DNA from: an uncultured Prevotella sp.
Lineage (GTDB): Bacteria > Bacteroidota > Bacteroidia > Bacteroidales > Bacteroidaceae
Length of the DNA stretch: 46,050 bases
Reading direction: 5' to 3'
Assembly: GCA_947304695.1 (NCBI GenBank)
Contig: CAMZBS010000006.1
Span: forward strand, 1-46,050
Below the pieces are notes generated by a model that had not been told where the DNA came from, did not search any database, and was given only the letters and a program-made list of their open reading frames with translations. Shown here in pieces: positions 40,595 to 46,050 of the stretch. How positions within the stretch are numbered: position 1 is the stretch's first letter; every line of letters starts with the position of its first letter. Both the position numbers and the translations under genes were made by a program.

Positions 40595-42679
40595 ATGACA
40601 AAAAACTGCTTTCGCGGTAATTTCACCTTTACCCTATTATTTACAGTGCTGGCCTTTTCTGCCTGCATTGACAGTAACTATGACCTGAGCGACATAGACA
40701 AAACCATTGCCGTGGGAACCGAGAGGCCAGAAGGGCTCCGACTGCCTGGCAACAACTCCGTACGCGAGATTGAGCTTAGTGATGTGATTGACATTGACAA
40801 TAGCGATGTAATCAGCACCGACGAGAAGGGGAACTACCTTTTTGCTAAAAGTTCAGGAAGCGACGACGTGGAGGCTGCCCATCCGAGAATCGACCCCATT
40901 GTCGTCCACCGAGGTTCAGAGGAAGCCGATTATAATGTCCTGCAACTCTCCTCCATTGACACCATTGGACAATCGGTGCTGAGCCACCTGAGACAGCTGT
41001 CCCAGACTCTCGGCATCAGCGAAAACGATGTCAAGCAGTCCATCGGAGCGTATGTCGATGACTTATTCCGCACCATTGAAGAAGATTATTCAACCGAAGG
41101 CCAACTGACACTGTTCACCTATCAAGTAGAACTGCCCGACGAGGTGATCGAACTGTCCAAGGTCACAGCCAAAGGGGCTGGCGTCATGCCAACCGTAGAG
41201 CTGCAGCTGACGTTCTCACCCGACATCCGCAGCCTGATTGACCGCATTTTCAGCCTCAACATTACGGTGCCGCCTTTTCTGGAACGCAGCATCATCAAAA
41301 GCGAAGGAATGACCCAGGGAACTACTGTTCTAAACGATGCCAAGGGCATTCACATGGACGTGAGCACCAAGGGCGTACACATCCAGCTCTCGGCAGAAGC
41401 CTTACAGTACTTTGAGAACCACCAACCCGATTTCGATGAAGAAGCTGCAAAAGAATTGGGCGGCAACTATATCAGAATCGTGAGGCGCGGCAACAAGCAA
41501 GTGCTCATGCTTCAGGCCGACCTGTTTGTTGACCTTCACATCCACCAGCACAACATTGACAAGGAAACACTGAAGAGCCACCTTATCGAACGTTTCTTTG
41601 GCCATCCCAAAGACTATTACATGCAAAGCAAGGTACTGCTCTACGATATTGAAATAGGCCAGGCCACTGGCAAGTTCAATCCCGACGTTGACCTGACCAA
41701 CGGCATTGGCGAGTTTACCATCAACAGCCTGCCCGCATTCCTGGAAGACGACGATGTAAGACTTGTGATAGACAACCCGCAAATAGGAATCTGCATTAAC
41801 AGCAACATCAACGTCACAGGCAAACTGGAGAACCTGCGGCTCGTCACACTGGGCGATGTCCTGCCCAGCGGACAGCGTGAGCGGCTGGACTCAGTACAAC
41901 TACCCCATCTCTTCACCTTGCCTCATACTGGAAGCATTGGCAGCAGCACCGCAACCAAGTTTCTCATTCACGACAAAGGCAAGGCTATAAACCTCACTGG
42001 CAAATACACTGTTTATGAGGGTGCTGTACCCGTGGAACCCATTGAAGGATCAAAGACCTTGTCGGGACTTCTGCAGAAGATTCCCAAAGCCATCACCTTT
42101 GAGTGCGACGCCTCCGTGGACCAGAATGAACCGGGTACGGTCATGCTCGACACCGAATACACCATTCAGCCCAGCTACGACTTCTGGGCACCACTGGCCT
42201 TCAACTACGGTACGGTCATCGTTTACCGCGACACCATCGACGGCTGGAACGACGACTTGAAGGACCTTCGCATGGCTCCTGGCAGCTATGTAGAAGTAGA
42301 AGCCGACGTGCTGAATCGCGTACCTGCCGACCTGAAGGTAAGGGCCTACCCCATGCGGAAAGGTGCTAACGGACAATCGGAGCTAATGCCCGCTACCATG
42401 ATTGACGTTGAAGTGACCACACCTACCAACAACAAGGACGGTGTGATTGATGCTGGAACGAAGGACAGTCCGAAGACCACTCACTTGCGCGTCGTTGTCC
42501 GGCAACATGGCGAGAACGGGTTGGAACAGCTCGATGGCATTGTCTATCGGGCAGAAGCATTCACCCCTGCCGAAAGCGAATACCAAGGCAAGGCCCTGAA
42601 CAAGAGTGAACACACACTGCGAATAGAGAACATCGTGCCCACGTTGCACGGCAAAGTAATATATAATCTTGACAACTAA
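40595..42679 (+). CDS. large lipoprotein, unknown function, paired with DUF5723 protein
   Basis: The 694-residue product has a lipoprotein signal with Cys24 (AFSAC), then an acidic region (DSNYDLSDIDKTIAVGTE). The body is a series of beta-rich segments (GAGVMPTVELQLTF, SLNITVPPFL, FTINSLPAFLEDDDVRLVIDNP, CINSNINVTGKL) that resemble repeated Ig-like or LEA-like sandwiches. No catalytic motif is apparent. The stop TAA touches the ATG of the next gene (TAAATG), and the same pair (lipoprotein plus DUF5723) occurs in other Bacteroidales as I recall. A structural or transport role at the outer membrane is plausible but unproven. Confidence 0.75.
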   Translation: MTKNCFRGNFTFTLLFTVLAFSACIDSNYDLSDIDKTIAVGTERPEGLRLPGNNSVREIELSDVIDIDNSDVISTDEKGNYLFAKSSGSDDVEAAHPRIDPIVVHRGSEEADYNVLQLSSIDTIGQSVLSHLRQLSQTLGISENDVKQSIGAYVDDLFRTIEEDYSTEGQLTLFTYQVELPDEVIELSKVTAKGAGVMPTVELQLTFSPDIRSLIDRIFSLNITVPPFLERSIIKSEGMTQGTTVLNDAKGIHMDVSTKGVHIQLSAEALQYFENHQPDFDEEAAKELGGNYIRIVRRGNKQVLMLQADLFVDLHIHQHNIDKETLKSHLIERFFGHPKDYYMQSKVLLYDIEIGQATGKFNPDVDLTNGIGEFTINSLPAFLEDDDVRLVIDNPQIGICINSNINVTGKLENLRLVTLGDVLPSGQRERLDSVQLPHLFTLPHTGSIGSSTATKFLIHDKGKAINLTGKYTVYEGAVPVEPIEGSKTLSGLLQKIPKAITFECDASVDQNEPGTVMLDTEYTIQPSYDFWAPLAFNYGTVIVYRDTIDGWNDDLKDLRMAPGSYVEVEADVLNRVPADLKVRAYPMRKGANGQSELMPATMIDVEVTTPTNNKDGVIDAGTKDSPKTTHLRVVVRQHGENGLEQLDGIVYRAEAFTPAESEYQGKALNKSEHTLRIENIVPTLHGKVIYNLDN

Positions 42680-44161
42680 ATGAAACACACATACATCCTC
42701 TTCACCCTCAGTCTCCTGCTACTGAACCTGACGTGCGAAGCCCAGACGCTACGCTCGGCCTATTTCACGCCAGACTATAAATACCGCCACACACTGAACC
42801 CTGCTTTTGGCAATGACCAGGGCTATGTATCGATGCCCGCACTGGGCAACCTGAGCATCCAGCTACAAGGAAACTTCGGACTGGAGGACGTGTTCTTCCA
42901 AGATCCTGCCACAGGCAAATACAGCCGCACGCTGCTGCATCCTGACGTGTCAGCCAGCGAGGTGCTCAGCGGACTGAACAACGAGAACCGTATTGAAGCC
43001 AATATCGACATCACACTGCTCTCAGCCGGGTTCCGCGCCTTCGGAGGCTACAACACCATTGAGTTAAACGCCAAGACCATGGTGGGCCTGTCGCTGCCCT
43101 ACGAACTATTCGAGTTTGCCAAAAACATAGGCAACAAGGAGTACCAGTTCGACTTTATCGGTGCCCGTGCCATGTCCTATGCCGAAGTGGCATTGGGCCA
43201 TTCCCACCAGCTCAACGACAACCTTCGCATCGGAGCAAAGCTGAAGTTCCTTGTCGGAGCTGGCAGGGCCGACCTGAACATCAGCGACATGAAAGCCACC
43301 CTCACCGGCAATGAATGGAAAATGACGACAGACCATGCTGTGGCCGACGTCAACGTGAAAGGCATTCGCTTTGAGAACAAGACCGACGATTACAAACAGG
43401 AAGGAAAAGGCAGCTATGAACATATAGACCTGGGCAACACCAGTATCGACAAAGGTGGAGCAAACGGCTTCGGACTGGGCATTGACTTGGGAGCTGAATA
43501 TCGCTTCCAGAACAGCAGCATCACTGCCCTGAAGCCACTTCGCCTGAGTGCAGCCCTCACCGACCTGGGGTTCATCAGCTGGAGTGACGGCATACAGCTG
43601 GTCCAGAAGCAACAGCAGTTCATCTTCCACGGATTCCATGAGGTACCCGTAAAGGAAGAAGACGAGAACGGCATCCCGCAACCCAACCAGATGGAAGATC
43701 AGACCGACTCGTATGCCGACCAACTGTCGGACTTCATCGCCTTAGAGAAGGGAAAAGAAGGTGGGCAGACCACCGGACTGGCCGCCACACTCAACCTTGG
43801 TGCCGAATATGCGCTGCCCGTCTATGAACGACTGACGTTCGGCCTGCTGATGCATCACCGCTTCTTTGGAGAGTATTCCTGGACTGAAGGCCGACTGAGC
43901 GCCAACTGGGCACCCCTGTCCTGGCTCGATGGTGGAGTAAGCCTGGCAGTAGGCACCTATTCCACCAGCATGGGCTGGGTGCTCAACGTCCATCCTGTGG
44001 GCATGAATTTCTTCATCGGCATGGACCATATCCTTGGCAAACAGTCCAAGGAAGGCATTCCCCTAAGCTCAAACGTCAGCTTCTGTCTTGGCATGAACGT
44101 CGCCTGGGGAAAAGCCCACAAAAAGAAAAAGGAAACATCCAGATACCGCCGCCTGCTATAA
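42680..44161 (+). CDS. DUF5723 outer-membrane protein
   Basis: The 493-residue product has a signal peptide (about 1-21, ending NLTCEAQ) and the DUF5723 opening LRSAYFTPDYKYRHTLNPAFG. A PorV/FadL-like barrel pattern follows (RIEANIDITLLSAGFRAFGG, GFGLGIDLGAEYRFQ, LRLSAALTDLGFISW, MGWVLNVHPVGMNFFIGMDH). It ends in a basic tail (AHKKKKETSRYRRLL), unusual for a BAM-assembled barrel, which normally ends in an aromatic residue. It starts immediately after the stop of the upstream lipoprotein gene, so expression is coupled. Function is unknown. Confidence 0.82.
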   Translation: MKHTYILFTLSLLLLNLTCEAQTLRSAYFTPDYKYRHTLNPAFGNDQGYVSMPALGNLSIQLQGNFGLEDVFFQDPATGKYSRTLLHPDVSASEVLSGLNNENRIEANIDITLLSAGFRAFGGYNTIELNAKTMVGLSLPYELFEFAKNIGNKEYQFDFIGARAMSYAEVALGHSHQLNDNLRIGAKLKFLVGAGRADLNISDMKATLTGNEWKMTTDHAVADVNVKGIRFENKTDDYKQEGKGSYEHIDLGNTSIDKGGANGFGLGIDLGAEYRFQNSSITALKPLRLSAALTDLGFISWSDGIQLVQKQQQFIFHGFHEVPVKEEDENGIPQPNQMEDQTDSYADQLSDFIALEKGKEGGQTTGLAATLNLGAEYALPVYERLTFGLLMHHRFFGEYSWTEGRLSANWAPLSWLDGGVSLAVGTYSTSMGWVLNVHPVGMNFFIGMDHILGKQSKEGIPLSSNVSFCLGMNVAWGKAHKKKKETSRYRRLL

Positions 44162-44233
44162 AAATCGGAGTTAAAAATAATTAAGGAAAAAGGGAAATTC
44201 CCAACTCCTAACGCTTAACTCACAACTTTTTCG

Positions 44234-44241
44234 TACCTTTG
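44234..44241 (+). promoter_or_regulatory. -7 box of the tRNA-Arg gene
   Basis: TACCTTTGCA preceded by AACTTTTTCG lies 15 bp before the mature tRNA, so the leader is only a few bases. The 20-base block at 44224-44243 equals the pckA promoter block with one mismatch. Confidence 0.75.
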
Positions 44242-44255
44242 CACACTCAAAATGG

Positions 44256-44327
44256 GCTCTAATAGTTCAATGGATAGAACAACTCTCTCCTAAAGAGTAG
44301 ATCCGAGTTCGATTCTCGGTTGGAGTA
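44256..44327 (+). tRNA. tRNA-Arg (anticodon CCT, reads AGG)
   Basis: All arms fold: acceptor 44256-44262 with 44320-44326 (G-T at the first pair and one G-T inside), D arm GTTC/GAAC, anticodon stem ACTCT/AGAGT with loop CTCCTAA (CCT at 44289-44291), T arm CCGAG/CTCGG with loop TTCGATT. The discriminator is A44327; only CC and not CCA follows, so the 3' CCA must be completed by the CCA-adding enzyme. Confidence 0.95.
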
Positions 44328-44328
44328 C

Positions 44329-45531
44329 CTATGGAAGACTGTTTTCCGATGAGTCTATGGAAATCATTGTGCATTGCACGTCTTCCTTGTTGACGGAATA
44401 GCTCACGTATAAGGTGTTATTGTGTATGAAGGCCTTGGGATAGTTAAAACCCAAGGTTTTGTATTTCCCCTCATAGCGTCTGGGAGGCAGATCATCAGCT
44501 TTGCCACTGCGTAGCAAGATGGCTTTGTCGAAACTGACACCATCTTGACTAAGGAGCAAAGTCAAAGGCCAGCGCCATTTGCCGTTTACAGGACAGCAGA
44601 CCATATAGGAAGTGCCATCGGGCAAATTGCCTGCACACTGCTTTGTGCGAGCATCGGGAATGTTGGTTAGCTGTGGCTTACTCCAGGTTTCGCCTCTGTC
44701 GTGGCTGACGGATGCCAGTTTGCGGAACGAACTCTTCTGATCGCGAAACAGCATGACGATGGTTCCGTCTGGCTGTACGTATTGGCTGGGTTCTAACTCG
44801 CGAGATTGTTTGCCTGCATCTTCTGATTCAAAGTCGGCTCTTTGCCAACCGTTATGTCCCGAAGGGTCATCAGTAAAGACAGGACAGATATGTAGTCCAG
44901 GCATCAGGTGCGAGGCACCAATCAAGCGACCATCAGAAAGGGTGTATGGGTCTTGTTCCAAAACACCTTCCATCGGCAGTCCGTCTTTCATCCTTACAGG
45001 TTGAAGCTGACTCCATGTCCGGCCGTCTGTGGTTGTCCTGTAACAGGTGCGTCCGCCTCGTGGATTCAGTCCTTTCTGCCACGTGTCGATGAAAGCCGTC
45101 AGCGTATCGCCTCTTACCAGCCAGCCACCTGATGTGCAGTAGAACTCATCAGAAGGCAAGGCCAGCGGCTGGGGCGCACTCCATGTCATTCCCTCGTCGG
45201 AACTGATGCTATAGGCCACCCAAGTGTCGTCGCTGTCTTCATCCTTTGGTGAACTCTGCCACATACAATATAGTTTGTCTTTGAAGACTGTCATCACCAC
45301 ACCATTGGCATAATGATCGGTATGATCTGTCGCAGTAAAGATATTAACAGTCCTGACAGCTTCATTCTTCTGAAGTCCAAGTGTCTCGTGGTTTGTTGTA
45401 TCGATGACCCCTTCTGCCAAATAGGGTAAATTGTCTGCGTGTTGCAAAAAACGCTGGGCCTCCATATAGAATGGCAGCAACAGCAGCCATACCACTGTCA
45501 TTAGTCTTACTGTAGTTTGCATTCTCTTCAT
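44329..45531 (-). CDS. sialidase-fold (BNR/Asp-box repeat) exported protein
   Basis: The 400-residue product has a signal peptide (about 1-26, ending FYMEAQ) and four Asp-box-like repeats of the S-x-D-x-G-x-T-W type: SSDEGMTWSAP, TTDGRTWSQL, SHDRGETWSKP and SQDGVSFDKA. This indicates a six-bladed beta-propeller of the exo-alpha-sialidase superfamily. The FRIP motif and a clear arginine triad of true GH33 sialidases are not obvious, so it may be another glycosidase or a non-catalytic member. Its stop codon lies 1 bp from the 3' end of the convergent tRNA-Arg, with no terminator between. It has its own -7 box at 45562-45569. Confidence 0.8.
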   Translation of the reverse strand: MKRMQTTVRLMTVVWLLLLPFYMEAQRFLQHADNLPYLAEGVIDTTNHETLGLQKNEAVRTVNIFTATDHTDHYANGVVMTVFKDKLYCMWQSSPKDEDSDDTWVAYSISSDEGMTWSAPQPLALPSDEFYCTSGGWLVRGDTLTAFIDTWQKGLNPRGGRTCYRTTTDGRTWSQLQPVRMKDGLPMEGVLEQDPYTLSDGRLIGASHLMPGLHICPVFTDDPSGHNGWQRADFESEDAGKQSRELEPSQYVQPDGTIVMLFRDQKSSFRKLASVSHDRGETWSKPQLTNIPDARTKQCAGNLPDGTSYMVCCPVNGKWRWPLTLLLSQDGVSFDKAILLRSGKADDLPPRRYEGKYKTLGFNYPKAFIHNNTLYVSYSVNKEDVQCTMISIDSSENSLP

Positions 45532-45561
45532 TTATTGTTGCTTACCATCATTATCGATTTG

Positions 45562-45569
45562 CAAAAGTA
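45562..45569 (-). promoter_or_regulatory. -7 box of the sialidase-fold gene
   Basis: The minus strand reads TACTTTTGCA, a perfect box 30 bp before the start codon. Confidence 0.6.
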
Positions 45570-45684
45570 GTAAATATTTGGCAGAATGATGCGTGGCTTA
45601 ACGAAATATTCGTGTCTTTGCCGAAATATCTTTACAAAACAAAACATTACAACGCTTTTTCTGCGCTGTTTCCCTTATTTTTCG

Positions 45685-45692
45685 TACTTTTG
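45685..45692 (+). promoter_or_regulatory. -7 box of tyrS
   Basis: TACTTTTGCA preceded by TTTTTCG is a perfect TAnnTTTG box, 50 bp before the start codon. The -33 element is not clear. Confidence 0.7.
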
Positions 45693-45742
45693 CACCCGCA
45701 AAGAGATTCAGACGGAATAAAATCAAATAAAACAAGATAAGA

Positions 45743-46050
45743 ATGAGAAAGAATTTTGTAGAAGAACTGCGCTGGCGCGGAATGCTGGCACAGATGATGC
45801 CCGGCACGGAAGAACTGTTGCAGAAAGAGATGGTGACAGCCTACCTGGGCACCGACCCCACCGCCGACTCGCTGCACATAGGCCACCTGTGCGGCATCAT
45901 GATGCTGCGCCACCTGCAACGCTGCGGCCACCGTCCCGTGATTCTCGTGGGTGGTGCCACCGGCATGATTGGCGACCCCAGCGGCAAGAGCCAGGAGCGC
46001 AACCTGCTGAACGACGAGACACTGCGCCACAACCAGGAGTGCATCAAGGC
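45743..46050 (+). CDS. tyrS: tyrosyl-tRNA synthetase, N-terminal part (cut by window edge)
   Basis: The frame opens with [20 protein letters not shown] and continues without a stop to the window end (about 102 residues). [16 protein letters not shown] contains the class I HIGH motif, and [18 protein letters not shown] is the tyrosine-binding region characteristic of bacterial TyrRS. The KMSKS motif and the C-terminal S4 domain are outside the window. It charges tRNA-Tyr in the cytoplasm. Its own promoter precedes it, divergent from the sialidase-fold gene. Confidence 0.96.
   Translation, partial: MRKNFVEELRWRGMLAQMMPGTEELLQKEMVTAYLGTDPTADSLHIGHLCGIMMLRHLQRCGHRPVILVGGATGMIGDPSGKSQERNLLNDETLRHNQECIK

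Overview
The window is a chromosomal stretch of a Bacteroidales bacterium, most likely Prevotella or a close relative (Segatella/Hoylesella type). I base this on gene content (DUF3089 lipoprotein, DUF5723 protein, DUF4271-hemD-rnpA-yidD cluster, outer-membrane beta-barrel receptors with a CarboxypepD_reg domain), on lipoproteins with an Asp-rich stretch after the lipobox Cys, and on promoters of the Bacteroidetes TTTG-N19/20-TAnnTTTG type in front of most genes. No plasmid, phage, IS or CRISPR signature was seen. The genus is inferred; no 16S rRNA is present.

Layout. 1-3520: the end of a probable PAP2 phosphatase, purE overlapping ispG, and a PurF-like protein without the glutaminase cysteine. 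3582-5648 (minus strand): a tandem GNAT-fold protein and a sirtuin, separated by a pair of palindromic repeats. 5785-10617 (plus): three consecutive FKBP prolyl isomerases predicted for three compartments, an Lrp/AsnC regulator, and a class-I amidotransferase/M19 dipeptidase fusion. 10633-16870 (minus): a four-gene operon read as DUF3089 surface lipoprotein, UDP-xylose synthase, a GT2 glycosyltransferase fused to a GH3-like domain, and an HhH outer-membrane barrel protein. 17066-21602: pckA (minus), then upp and a secreted three-repeat protein (plus). 21694-28279 (minus): an SDR dehydrogenase, an outer-membrane receptor, yidD-rnpA-hemD-DUF4271, and a small porin-like protein. 28420-32734 (minus): an M16 peptidase, a hairpin-dense 577-bp gap, and xerD. 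32843-35318 (plus): aroQ, an O-methyltransferase and a ComEC-like protein. 35434-38460 (plus): pflB and pflA. 38536-40364 (minus): a lipoprotein and an outer-membrane protein. 40595-44161 (plus): a lipoprotein and a DUF5723 protein. 44256-46050: tRNA-Arg(CCT), a sialidase-fold protein (minus) and the start of tyrS.

How the genes fit together. Housekeeping pathways dominate: purines (purE, PurF-like), isoprenoids (ispG), heme (hemD), chorismate (aroQ), pyrimidine salvage (upp) and anaerobic C3 metabolism. In the last, PEP carboxykinase and pyruvate formate-lyase with its activase fit succinate/formate/acetate fermentation. The envelope genes are the accessory layer. The least familiar assembly is the 10633-16870 operon. 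It joins nucleotide-sugar supply, an unusual glycosyltransferase with a GH3-type (acyl-adenylating fold) C-terminus, a surface alpha/beta hydrolase and an outer-membrane protein, and is the best candidate here for an undescribed system. Other points to follow are the Cys-less PurF, an exact 9-bp-period CTAG array between pflB and pflA, heptad repeats inside the pckA promoter, and the palindrome-rich gaps.
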